From the NCBI GenBank assembly GCA_035999765.1, contig CP108521.1, forward strand, positions 1,674,001 to 1,738,000: a stretch of DNA of 64,000 nucleotides. Reading direction: 5' to 3'. Below are positions 26,374 through 34,995 of the stretch, in pieces. Numbering within the stretch: the stretch's first letter is position 1; the number at the start of each line of letters is the position of its first letter. The stretch is from Streptomyces sp. NBC_01231 (GTDB taxonomy: Bacteria; Actinomycetota; Actinomycetes; Streptomycetales; Streptomycetaceae). Made by a program: the position numbers and the translations under genes. The notes below the pieces were generated by a model. It did not search any database, was not told where the DNA came from, and was given only the letters and a program-made list of their open reading frames with translations.

Positions 26374-27036
26374 ATGCCGGTCACCGTTCTCCTCGTCGAC
26401 GACGAGCCCTTGGTCCGCGCCGGTCTGCGGGCCGTGTTGGAGGCGCAGCCCGACATCGAGGTCGTCGGGGAGGCGGCCGACGGGGCGGCGGTGATCCCGC
26501 TGGTGCGGCGGCTGCGGCCGGACGTGGTCGCCATGGACGTACGGATGCCACTGCTGGACGGGATCGAGGCCACACGCGCGGTGCTGCGGACGGTCGACGA
26601 CCCGCCGAAGATCGTCGTCGTGACCACGTTCGAGAACGACGAGTACGTGTACGAGGCGCTGCGGGCCGGCGCCGACGGGTTCCTGTTGAAGCGGGCCCGG
26701 CCGGCCGAGATCGTGCACGCGGTACGGCTGGTCGCCGCGGGCGAGTCGCTGCTGTTCCCGGCGTCGGTGCGGCGTCTGGCCGCCGAGTACGGGGAGAGCG
26801 GCGGGAACCGTGCGGCGCGGGATGTGCTGAAGCGGGCCCGGCTGACCGAGCGGGAGGCGGAGGTGCTGCGGCTGATGGCCCGGGGGCTGGCGAACGCGGA
26901 GATCGCCGCCCGGCTGGTCGTCGGGACCGAGACGGTGAAGTCGCATGTGAGCGCCGTTCTGGCGAAGCTGGGGGCACGGGACCGTACACAGGCCGTGATC
27001 ACGGCGTACGAGTCGGGGTTCGTCGCACCCGGGTGA
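26374..27036 (+). CDS. LuxR/NarL-type response regulator
   Basis: 220 residues. The receiver domain has the acidic pair DDE at 9-11, phosphoacceptor Asp55 in VVAMDVRMP, Thr in VVTTF and Lys106 in FLLKRA. The DNA-binding LuxR domain (about 152-215) reads LTEREAEVLRLMARGLANAE and TVKSHVSAVLAKLG. It is encoded directly after the kinase. The G/C palindrome in front of the operon is a possible binding site. Confidence 0.95.
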   Translation: MPVTVLLVDDEPLVRAGLRAVLEAQPDIEVVGEAADGAAVIPLVRRLRPDVVAMDVRMPLLDGIEATRAVLRTVDDPPKIVVVTTFENDEYVYEALRAGADGFLLKRARPAEIVHAVRLVAAGESLLFPASVRRLAAEYGESGGNRAARDVLKRARLTEREAEVLRLMARGLANAEIAARLVVGTETVKSHVSAVLAKLGARDRTQAVITAYESGFVAPG

Positions 27037-27259
27037 CCGGATCCGCGCGGTCGGGTCCATCACCGACACCGACCGGCTTCGTGCGGTCGGCGCCGCCAGG
27101 CTGACGGCTCCGTGTGGTGCGGCCGGCCCCTCTGCCGGGCTGACCGGCTCCTCGGGTGGCGGGGTAGGAGGTGCGGCCTCCTGCCGCCCGGCACTCGCCG
27201 GGGTCCGCCGCGCCGAGTACGATCCGGCCAAACACGGGCACGAGCTGGGAGGACGGACG

Positions 27260-28417
27260 GTGGGGCGGCTGACCGGCGGGGATCCCTCACTGCTGCGGAG
27301 GATCAACTCCGCGGTGGTGCTGCACGCGCTGCGCGCCACGGACTGCGCCACCCTGACCGAGATCACCCGGGTGACGGGACTGTCCCGGCCGACGGTCGAG
27401 GGTGTCGTCGAGGGGCTCATCGAGGCCGGGTACGTCGTCGAGAAGGCGGCCGACGAGAGCGTGGTCCGCCGGCAGGGGCGACCGGCGCGGCGCTTCAGGT
27501 TCCGGGCAGAGGCCGGTCATCTGCTGGGACTGGAGATCGGGGCGCACCGCGTCGCCGCGCTCCTGTCCGACCTGGACGGCCGGGTGATCGGCGCGCAGGC
27601 CAAGGACGTCGACGAGACGGCGTCCGCGGACGAACGCCTGGAGCGGCTGCGGACCGCGGTGGCCGATCTGCTGCGCCGGGCCGGGGTCGCACGCGGCTCC
27701 CTGCGGGCCGTCGGGGTCGGCACGCCGGGGATCGTCGAGGCGGACGGCACGGTACGGCTGGGCACCGCGCTGCCCGAGTGGACGGGGCTGCACCTGGGCG
27801 AACGGCTCAGCCGCTCCTTCAAGTGCCCGGTCCTGGTGGAGAACGACGCCAACGCCGCCGCGGTCGCCGAGCACTGGAAGGGCGCCGCGACCGAGTCCGA
27901 CGACATCGTGTTCGTCCTGGCCGGGCTGAGCCCGGGCGCCGGTGCGCTGATCGGCGGGCGGCTGCACCGGGGCTACGGCGGGGCCGCCGGGGAGATCGGC
28001 GCACTGCACCTGCTGGGCCGGGAGGCGACCCCGGAGACGCTGCTGTCCACCACGGACGAGCCCCTGCACCCGCTCGACGAGCAGGCCGTCGCCGATGTCT
28101 TCGCCCTGGCCCGCGAGGGCGACCAGCGGGCCCGCGCTGCGGTGGACCGCTTCATCCAGCGGCTGGTGCACGACGTGGCGGCGCTGGTGCTGGCCCTCGA
28201 CCCGGAACTGGTCGTGGTCGGCGGCTGGGCGGTCGGCCTGGACGGCGTACTGGAGCCGCTGCGGCGGGAGTTGGACCGGTACTGTCTGCGGCCTCCGAAG
28301 GTCGCCCTGTCACTCCTGGGCGAGGCCGCCGTGGCGACCGGCGCGTTGCGGCTGGCCCTCGACCATGTGGAGGAGCAACTGTTCGCGGTGGAGGGCACGG
28401 TGACGGCCCGCCGCTGA
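27260..28417 (+). CDS. ROK-family transcriptional regulator
   Basis: 385 residues. N-terminal winged helix (about 12-65; LTEITRVTGLSRPTVEGVVEGL) and a C-terminal ROK sugar-kinase fold with GVGTPGIVEADG, VENDANAAAVAEH and YGGAAGEIGALHL. The zinc motif CxCGxxGC of many ROK proteins is absent, so a kinase-type zinc site is unlikely. The usual ligand of such repressors is a sugar or sugar phosphate. GTG 27260 follows GGGAGG. No sugar transporter is adjacent, so the target is unknown. Confidence 0.92.
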   Translation: MGRLTGGDPSLLRRINSAVVLHALRATDCATLTEITRVTGLSRPTVEGVVEGLIEAGYVVEKAADESVVRRQGRPARRFRFRAEAGHLLGLEIGAHRVAALLSDLDGRVIGAQAKDVDETASADERLERLRTAVADLLRRAGVARGSLRAVGVGTPGIVEADGTVRLGTALPEWTGLHLGERLSRSFKCPVLVENDANAAAVAEHWKGAATESDDIVFVLAGLSPGAGALIGGRLHRGYGGAAGEIGALHLLGREATPETLLSTTDEPLHPLDEQAVADVFALAREGDQRARAAVDRFIQRLVHDVAALVLALDPELVVVGGWAVGLDGVLEPLRRELDRYCLRPPKVALSLLGEAAVATGALRLALDHVEEQLFAVEGTVTARR

Positions 28418-28424
28418 CGCGGTC

Positions 28425-28470
28425 GGGCCGACGGGGCGTACGCGGGCCGACGGGGCTGGGCCGATGGGGC
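28425..28470. repeat. Three near-identical GGGCCGACGGGGC units after the ROK gene
   Basis: The 13-mer occurs at 28425-28437 and 28444-28456, and with one change at 28458-28470. It lies just after the ROK stop codon. Confidence 0.75.
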
Positions 28471-28580
28471 TCACGGGATGCACGCGGAGGGCCGATACGG
28501 CTCGTGGAAAGCCCGCAGTGCTCACGCCCGGTGCCCGCGCCCCGGGGTTCCCGTGGCGCCGACGCCGTGGCGGTGTGCGG

Positions 28581-29342
28581 TCAGGACGCCTGGCGTTCCG
28601 GGTCCTGGTCGATCTCCACCGAGCCGGAGTCCCCGAAGGTCAGCCGGCAGGTGTCCGCACGGTAGGTGGCCACGGAGACGGCGGCGGTGCGGCCGCCGGC
28701 GAAGTAGCGGGTGGTGACGACGAGGACGGGCGCCCCGGGGAGCCGGTCCAGCTCCTTGGCGTCCTCCGCGCGGGCGGAACCGAGCTCGACGGCGCTCTCC
28801 TGGCCCTCAAGCTCCAGCCGCTGCAGCTCACGCAGCACGCCACGCGCGCGTGCCGCCCCGGACGGGCCGTCGATCGCGGACAGTTCGGGCACCGCCGACC
28901 TGGCGATGTAGAGCAGTTCGGCGGCGACGCGCTGGCCGTGCGTCGTACGGGAGCGGCGCACCGTGTGCACGGGCTGGTCGTCGCCGGTCTCCAGCGCCGC
29001 GGCGACGGCCGCGGGCGGTACCTCCAGGGTGGAGTCGACGGGCTGCCAGACGTCCCCGGCCGCGCCCTGCCAGTCATGCTGCTCCGTGCCGACGGCCACA
29101 CCCACACGGGGCGGAGCGACGGTCGTACCGACACCGCGGCGGCGCTGCAGCCTGCCTTCGAGTTCGAGCTGCTCCAACGCCTGGCGGAGCGTGGCGCGGG
29201 CGACGCCGAAGCGGGCGGCGAGGTCACGCTCGTTGGGCAGGATCTCGCCCACGGAGAATTCGGAGTCCAATGCCTGACTGAGCACCGTCTTGAGATGCCA
29301 GTACTTCGGTTCCGGCACCGTTTCGAGCTGCGTGGTCCCCAC
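28581..29342 (-). CDS. GntR-family regulator (HutC/UTRA subfamily)
   Basis: 253 residues. The winged helix-turn-helix (about 12-80) has LPNERDLAARFGVARATLRQ and LQRRRGVGTTV; the C-terminal UTRA ligand domain starts near residue 95 and includes RSRTTHGQRVAAE and LVVTTRYFAGGR. GTG 29342 follows GGAGGA. The upstream region is unusually A/T-rich (GTTTATTAAAGGTTGTTG near 29387-29404), a likely operator-promoter. It is convergent with the ROK gene and has no linked metabolic gene. Confidence 0.92.
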   Translation of the reverse strand: MGTTQLETVPEPKYWHLKTVLSQALDSEFSVGEILPNERDLAARFGVARATLRQALEQLELEGRLQRRRGVGTTVAPPRVGVAVGTEQHDWQGAAGDVWQPVDSTLEVPPAAVAAALETGDDQPVHTVRRSRTTHGQRVAAELLYIARSAVPELSAIDGPSGAARARGVLRELQRLELEGQESAVELGSARAEDAKELDRLPGAPVLVVTTRYFAGGRTAAVSVATYRADTCRLTFGDSGSVEIDQDPERQAS

Positions 29343-29550
29343 CCTGTCCTCCGCAATCGCCGTGGTCCCGCGGCGTTTTAGCGCCCTTGTTTATTAAAGG
29401 TTGTTGCACTTCTCTGCGACCATAGGACGGCCCCCACCCTTGGTCAAGACCAATCCTCGATCGCCGGGGCCGGATCCGGACGGATCGCAGCGAAGCGTTC
29501 ACGGAGCGTTCGCACGACGGCGCCTCGTGACACGACGTCAAAACCGGGCC

Positions 29551-30435
29551 TCAGACGGAGGCCAGAGCTTGCAGCTTGTCGGGGTTACGGATGATGTAGA
29601 CGGACTGGACGCGTCCGTCCAGGACGTCCAGCTGCAGGACGGAGTCGGGCTTGTCGCCGGACAGGACCAGGAGCGCGGGGCCGCCGTTGAGCTCCAGGAA
29701 GCGGAAAGACGGGTCGGCGATCCCCTTCCCGGCGACGCCGACGAGGAAGCGGGCCACCTTGTCGGCCGTCTCCAGGACCCGCAGTGGAGCCTTGGACTTG
29801 CCGCCACTGTCGCCGACCAGTCGGACGTCCGGGGCGAGCAGGGACAGCAGCCCCTCCAGGTCACCCTCCGCGGTGGCGGCCAGGAACCGTTCGGTGAGGT
29901 CGCGACGCTCGGCCGGATCGACCTCGTAACGCGGCCGTCGCTCCTCGACGTGCCGACGGGCCCGGCCGGCGAGTTGACGTACGGCGGGCTCGCCCCGGTC
30001 GAGCACGGCCGCGATCTCGGCGTACGGGTAGCCGAACGCCTCCCTGAGGACGAAGACCGCGCGTTCCAGCGGTGACAGCGATTCCAGGACGACAAGGACG
30101 GCGAGGGAGACCGTGTCGGCGAGCACCACCTGATCCGCGGTGTCGGGCACGGTCTCCGTGAAGTCGGTGACGTACGGCTCGGGCAGCCATGGACCGACGT
30201 ACGTCTCGCCGCGCGCCTTGACCTGGCGCAGCCGGTCGATGGCCAGGCGGGTGGCGACGCGCACCAGGTAACCGCGCGGCTCCCGCACCTCGCTCCGGTC
30301 GGCGGCCGACCAGCGCAGCCAGGCATCCTGCACGACGTCCTCGGCATCGGCCACCCGCCCCAGCATGCGGTAGGCGACACCCTGGAGGACGGGGCGGTGC
30401 GCTTCGAAGACGTCGGTCACGGTGTCGTCGCTCAC
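29551..30435 (-). CDS. sigJ: ECF41/SigJ-type RNA polymerase sigma factor
   Basis: 294 residues. Sigma region 2 (about 5-75) has GVAYRMLGRVADAEDVVQDAWLRW and region 4 (about 110-160) has LSPLERAVFVLREAFGYPYAEIA. The C-terminal SnoaL-like domain (about 170-290) carries DSGGKSK and NPDKL, versions of the motifs that mark ECF41 factors, where this domain modulates activity in place of an anti-sigma factor. The usual ECF41 partner (carboxymuconolactone decarboxylase or oxidoreductase) is absent; the divergent neighbour is an alpha/beta hydrolase. ATG or GTG choice: the start at 30435 fits the family. Confidence 0.92.
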   Translation of the reverse strand: MSDDTVTDVFEAHRPVLQGVAYRMLGRVADAEDVVQDAWLRWSAADRSEVREPRGYLVRVATRLAIDRLRQVKARGETYVGPWLPEPYVTDFTETVPDTADQVVLADTVSLAVLVVLESLSPLERAVFVLREAFGYPYAEIAAVLDRGEPAVRQLAGRARRHVEERRPRYEVDPAERRDLTERFLAATAEGDLEGLLSLLAPDVRLVGDSGGKSKAPLRVLETADKVARFLVGVAGKGIADPSFRFLELNGGPALLVLSGDKPDSVLQLDVLDGRVQSVYIIRNPDKLQALASV

Positions 30436-30507
30436 CTCTCCATCCCAGCCGAGTCACGCGGCCGTGTCCAGGCGATTACGGGGCGGGCCCCTCAGGCCTC
30501 GGGCACC

Positions 30508-30531
30508 AGGGCGTCAGGGCGTCAGGGCGTC
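30508..30531. repeat. Triple AGGGCGTC tandem repeat in divergent promoter region
   Basis: Three perfect 8-bp units at 30508-30531 followed by a partial AGG, in the gap between the sigma factor and the alpha/beta hydrolase. Such a tract could change length by slippage and alter promoter spacing. Confidence 0.85.
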
Positions 30532-30627
30532 AGGAAATTCGGAGAATCCGGGGCTACCGGCTGGTAATAATTGCTGACAAGCTGTCTACCCCTTGTCGTC
30601 AGTGCCTCCCGGCCGAGGAGCATCCGC

Positions 30628-31461
30628 ATGTCCGCCACCACCGTTTCCTTCGACGTGTCCACCCCGCGGGGCCCCCGGCCCGTCACCGTCTCGTACACAC
30701 GCGCGGGCACCGGCGACCCCCTGCTCCTGTTGCACGGCATCGGGCACCACCGGCAGGCCTGGGACCCGGTGGTGGACATCCTCGCGGCCGAGCGCGACGT
30801 CATCACCGTGGACCTGCCCGGGTTCGGCGTCTCCCCCGGCCTGCCGGACGGCCTGGCGTACGACCTGCGTACGACGACGGCGGTGTTCGGCGCCCTCTGC
30901 GAGGCCCTGGAGCTCGACCGGCCGCATGTGGCGGGCAACTCTCTGGGCGGCCTGCTCGCCCTGGAGCTCGGCCGGGAGAAGCTCGCACGATCGGTCACGG
31001 CCCTGTCCCCGGCGGGGTTCTGGACGCAGGCCGAGCGGCGCTACGCGTTCGGCGTGCTGATCACCATGCGGCGGATGGCCGAGCGGATGCCACTCCCCCT
31101 GGTCGAGCGGCTGTCCCGCACGGCCGCCGGTCGCGCCGCCCTGACCAGCACCATCTACGCCCGCCCGAGCCGCCGTTCGCCCGAGGCCGTGGTGGCGGAG
31201 ACGCTGGCGCTGGCACGGGCCACGGGGTTCGCCGACACACTCCGGTCCGGCGCCACCGTCCAATTCACGGACGACATCCCGGGCGTACCGGTCACCCTGG
31301 CCTGGGGTACGCGGGACTGGCTGTTGGTGCCGCGCCAAGGCGTGCGGGCCAAGCGGATCATTCCCGAGGCGCGGCTGGTGCGACTGCCCGGCTGCGGCCA
31401 CTGCCCGATGAACGACGATCCCGCGCTGGTCGCCCGCGTCATCCTCGACGGCAGCCGCTGA
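30628..31461 (+). CDS. Alpha/beta hydrolase
   Basis: 277 residues. The oxyanion block is LLLLHGIGHH, the nucleophile elbow GNSLGG (Ser105), and the catalytic His sits in LPGCGHCPMNDDP near the C-terminus; the acid is probably Asp in WGTRDWLL. The cap region lies at about 140-205. Substrate unknown. ATG 30628 (MSATTVSFDVSTPRG) was preferred to an upstream in-frame start without homology. Divergence from an ECF41 sigma factor suggests shared control. Confidence 0.92.
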   Translation: MSATTVSFDVSTPRGPRPVTVSYTRAGTGDPLLLLHGIGHHRQAWDPVVDILAAERDVITVDLPGFGVSPGLPDGLAYDLRTTTAVFGALCEALELDRPHVAGNSLGGLLALELGREKLARSVTALSPAGFWTQAERRYAFGVLITMRRMAERMPLPLVERLSRTAAGRAALTSTIYARPSRRSPEAVVAETLALARATGFADTLRSGATVQFTDDIPGVPVTLAWGTRDWLLVPRQGVRAKRIIPEARLVRLPGCGHCPMNDDPALVARVILDGSR

Positions 31462-31648
31462 GGGCCTTGAGCACGCCCTTCAGGACGACGCGGGTACCGC
31501 ACCCGCTCATCCGGGTCCGCCGTCGAGGGCGGTCGGCTCGGCGGCCGACGGAACGCGGGGGCGGGCGCGAGGCAGGCACGCGGGGCGGGTGCGACCCCTC
31601 ACACGAGCGAAGGCGGGTTGGGGCGCCCCAGGTCTAGGGTCCCGTTGC

Positions 31649-33070
31649 ATGACGATCGAGTTGCTGCTCCAGGCCGCGTCGGCGCCGGCCCGCGCGCGTG
31701 GCCGGGCCCTTCAGACGGCCCTGCGGGACGCGGTCCGCTCGGGGCGGCTCGCGGTGGGCACCCGGCTGCCGTCGAGCCGCGAGCTCGCGGCCGACCTCGG
31801 CGTGTCGAGGGGCCTGGTCACGGAGGCGTACGAGCAGTTGACGGCGGAGGGCTACCTGCGCAGTGGCCGCGGGGCCGGGACCTGGGTGGGCGACGCGGTG
31901 CGGGCCGCGCGCCCTCCCGCGCGTGACCTCGCTCCGCGCCCCGTCGGCGCCCGGGTCGACTTCGTCCCCGGCACACCGGACCTGTCGCTGTTCCCGCGCG
32001 CCGCGTGGTCCGCCGCCCAGCGCGGCGTCCTGGCCGAACTGGCGCACCAGGAGCTCGGCTATCCCGATCCGCGCGGACTGCCCCGGCTGCGTACCGCGCT
32101 GGCCGAACTGCTCGCCCGCCGCCGCGGTGTGGTCGCGGACCCGGAACGGATCGTGGTGGTCTCCGGGGTGACCCAGGCGACCACCCTCCTCGGTTTCGTC
32201 CTCCACGCGCGCGGGATCCGCGCCGTCGGCGTCGAGGACCCCGGAAGCCCCCAGCACGCCGAGCTGTACACGGCGGCCGGTGTCACCACGGTGCCCGTCC
32301 CGCTGGACGACGAGGGACTCGCCCTGGCCCCTCTGCGGTCCTCCGGCGTACGGGCCGTGGTGACGACACCGGCCCACCAGTTCCCCACCGGGGTCGCCTA
32401 CTCGGCGCGCCGACGCGTGGAGTTGCTCGACTGGGCGCGGTCCGTGGACGGTCTCGTCCTGGAGGACGACTACGACGGCGACTTCCGGTACGACCGTGCC
32501 CCCGTGGGCGCGTTGCAGGGGCTCGACCCGGAGCACGTGGCGTACACGGGCTCGGTCAGCAAGTCGCTCGCGCCAGGGCTGCGGCTGGGCTGGCTGCTGG
32601 TCCCGGAGCCGCTCGTCGAGGAGGTCGTCGCGCGCAAGCGGACCTTGGACCTGGGCCATCCCGCGCTCGACCAGGCGCTGTTCGCCCGGTTCGTGGAACG
32701 CGGCGACTACGACCGCCAGTTGCGCCGCTGCCGACGCGCCTACCGGGAACGCCGGGACACCCTGCTCGTCGCCCTGGAAGAGCACTTCCCCGGCACGGAG
32801 GTGTCCGGGATCGCCGCGGGACTGCACGTCATCGCCGCGCTGCCGGAGCGCTACGGTCCACAGGAACGGTTCCTGACGGAGGTGGCCGCGGCCGGGATCG
32901 CCGTACGCCCGCTGGCGGACTGCAGACACGCGCGGAACGAGACCGATGCCGGGACCGGAGCCGAGGCCGCCGAGAAGGAGAGTGTCCGCCTTGTCCTGGG
33001 ATACGCCCACCTCTCCCCCGCGCGGATCCGTGACGGCGTACGAATGATGGCCGCGGCGGTCTCCCACTGA
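31649..33070 (+). CDS. MocR/PdxR-type regulator (GntR HTH + aminotransferase)
   Basis: 473 residues. N-terminal GntR winged helix (about 10-80; LPSSRELAADLGVSRGLVTE) fused to a class I aminotransferase-like domain (about 105-470) with PLP-lysine Lys305 in TGSVSKSLAPGLRLGW and DDYDGDFRYD. MocR proteins sense PLP or amino compounds and control vitamin B6 or GABA genes; no pdx or gab gene is adjacent. A TAGGGT box (31635-31640) ends 8 nt before the ATG, so it is probably leaderless. Confidence 0.93.
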   Translation: MTIELLLQAASAPARARGRALQTALRDAVRSGRLAVGTRLPSSRELAADLGVSRGLVTEAYEQLTAEGYLRSGRGAGTWVGDAVRAARPPARDLAPRPVGARVDFVPGTPDLSLFPRAAWSAAQRGVLAELAHQELGYPDPRGLPRLRTALAELLARRRGVVADPERIVVVSGVTQATTLLGFVLHARGIRAVGVEDPGSPQHAELYTAAGVTTVPVPLDDEGLALAPLRSSGVRAVVTTPAHQFPTGVAYSARRRVELLDWARSVDGLVLEDDYDGDFRYDRAPVGALQGLDPEHVAYTGSVSKSLAPGLRLGWLLVPEPLVEEVVARKRTLDLGHPALDQALFARFVERGDYDRQLRRCRRAYRERRDTLLVALEEHFPGTEVSGIAAGLHVIAALPERYGPQERFLTEVAAAGIAVRPLADCRHARNETDAGTGAEAAEKESVRLVLGYAHLSPARIRDGVRMMAAAVSH

Positions 33071-33217
33071 CCGGCGTGATCGCCCTGCTCAGTGAATCGC
33101 ACGCAGGTTCCCTTGTTCCCGCGGCCAGTTGTTCACCTGCGGTTTCCGTGCGCGCTGCGGCGCCCCAGTAGGTGTGGCACTGCACACTGGCCGGATCCCG
33201 TCGCTGGAGGCGTATCC

Positions 33218-34804
33218 ATGTCACACCGTCCGCTCCCCGGTCGCCGCAGCGTCCTGCGCGGCTCCCTGGCCGCCTCGGCGGCCCTGACCCTGCCCACCGC
33301 CCTCGGCGCGGCGCCGGCCTTCGCCCTGTCCGGGCGACCGAAGGCCGGTTGGGGCGTGCAGACCGGAGACGTGACCGCCGACTCCGGACTGGTGTGGGTG
33401 CGGTCCGACCGGCCGGCCCGGATGATCGTCGAGACGTCCGCGACCGAGTCGTTCCGCAACCCCCGCAGATGGCACGGTCCGCTGCTTGGCGCGGACACGG
33501 ACTTCACCGGCACCACCCGGCTGCGGGGGCTGCCGTCGGGCGAGCAGATCAACTACCGCGTGCTGCTCGCCGACCCCGACGATCCGCGCCGCACCGGCGA
33601 GCCGGTCACCGGCACCTTCCGTACCGTGTCGCCGCGCAGGCGGAACGGCGTGCGCTTCCTGTGGTCCGGTGACCTGGCCGGGCAGGGCTGGGGCATCAAC
33701 CCCGACTTCGGCGGCTACACGATCTACAGGGCGATGGCCGGGCTCGACCCCGACTTCTTCCTGTGCAGCGGCGACAACATCTACGCCGACGGCCCGATCA
33801 CGGCGACCGCGGCCCTGCCCGACGGCAGCACCTGGCGGAACATCACCACCGAGGAGAAGTCCAAGGTCGCCGAGACCCTGGCCGAGTTCCGCGGCAACTT
33901 CCGCTACAACCTGCTGGACGAGAACCTGAAGAGGTTCAACTCCCAGGTGCCGTCCGTCATCCAGTGGGACGACCACGAGGTCCGCAACAACTGGTATCCG
34001 GGCCAGACGATCGCGGAGACCGACACCCGCTACACGGAGAAGGACGTGGACGTGCTCGCGGCGCGGGCCCGACGGGCGTTCAGCGAGTACTTCCCGATCT
34101 CCACGCTGACACCGGGCGCGCGTGACGGCCGGGTGTACCGGGTACTGCGGCAGGGCCCGCTGCTGGACGTGTTCGTGCTGGACATGCGGACGTACCGCAA
34201 CGCCAACTCGGCCGACGACCAGACCGTGGACCCCCAGGGCATCCTCGGCCGGGAGCAGCTCGAATGGCTCAAGCGGGAACTGTCCCGGTCGCGTGCGGTG
34301 TGGAAGGTGATCGCCTCCGACATGCCGCTCGGGCTGGTGGTGCCGGACGCCACCGAGGGCAGGCAGAACATCGAGGCGGTGGCGCAGGGCGACCCGGGCG
34401 CGCCGCTCGGGCGGGAGCTGCAGATCGCCGAGCTGCTGCGGTACGTCAAGCACCGTCGGATCACCGGCACGGTGTGGCTGACGGCCGACGTGCACCACAC
34501 CTCGGCACAGCACTACCAGCCCTCGCGGGCGGCCTTCACGGACTTCGAGCCGTTCTGGGAGTTCGTGTCCGGACCGCTCAACGCGGGCGCCTTCCCGGCC
34601 AGCGCGCTGGACAACACCTTCGGCCCGGAGCGGGTGTTCGTGAAGGCTCCGACCGCGTCGAACGTGTCGCCCGCGGGCGGCTACCAGTTCTTCGGCGAGG
34701 TCGACATCGACGGCGACAGCGGGGAGCTGACCGTGCGGCTGCGCGAGCAGGACGGCAGCGTGCTGTTCACGCAGGTGCTGCAGCCGGGCCGGGTCGGCCA
34801 ATAA
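33218..34804 (+). CDS. phoD: PhoD-type alkaline phosphatase/phosphodiesterase, Tat-exported
   Basis: 528 residues. A twin-arginine signal (GRRSVLRGSLAASAAL) covers about residues 8-38. A PhoD N-terminal domain follows, then the metallophosphatase core with SGDNIYADGP, QWDDHEVRNNW, FVLDMRTYRN and LTADVHHTSA, which supply Ca/Fe ligands in the family. It would scavenge phosphate from diesters outside the cell. ATG 33218 follows GGAGG. No PHO box was securely found; the promoter region is only about 145 bp. Confidence 0.93.
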   Translation: MSHRPLPGRRSVLRGSLAASAALTLPTALGAAPAFALSGRPKAGWGVQTGDVTADSGLVWVRSDRPARMIVETSATESFRNPRRWHGPLLGADTDFTGTTRLRGLPSGEQINYRVLLADPDDPRRTGEPVTGTFRTVSPRRRNGVRFLWSGDLAGQGWGINPDFGGYTIYRAMAGLDPDFFLCSGDNIYADGPITATAALPDGSTWRNITTEEKSKVAETLAEFRGNFRYNLLDENLKRFNSQVPSVIQWDDHEVRNNWYPGQTIAETDTRYTEKDVDVLAARARRAFSEYFPISTLTPGARDGRVYRVLRQGPLLDVFVLDMRTYRNANSADDQTVDPQGILGREQLEWLKRELSRSRAVWKVIASDMPLGLVVPDATEGRQNIEAVAQGDPGAPLGRELQIAELLRYVKHRRITGTVWLTADVHHTSAQHYQPSRAAFTDFEPFWEFVSGPLNAGAFPASALDNTFGPERVFVKAPTASNVSPAGGYQFFGEVDIDGDSGELTVRLREQDGSVLFTQVLQPGRVGQ

Positions 34805-34995
34805 CTCCCGTACCCCTCAACTCCCGTACCCTCGAAGGCGCGCCGCGCACCGGCGTCATCTCCCGGTGCGCGGCACCACGGCGCCAAGAACGCCGCATCG
34901 TGGTACAAAAAGCAACGAACGGTACGGAAGCACACTTTACCCAGCAGTCACAGGGCGTTCGTGATCACGCAACACCATTCCTCCACAGTGGGTGC

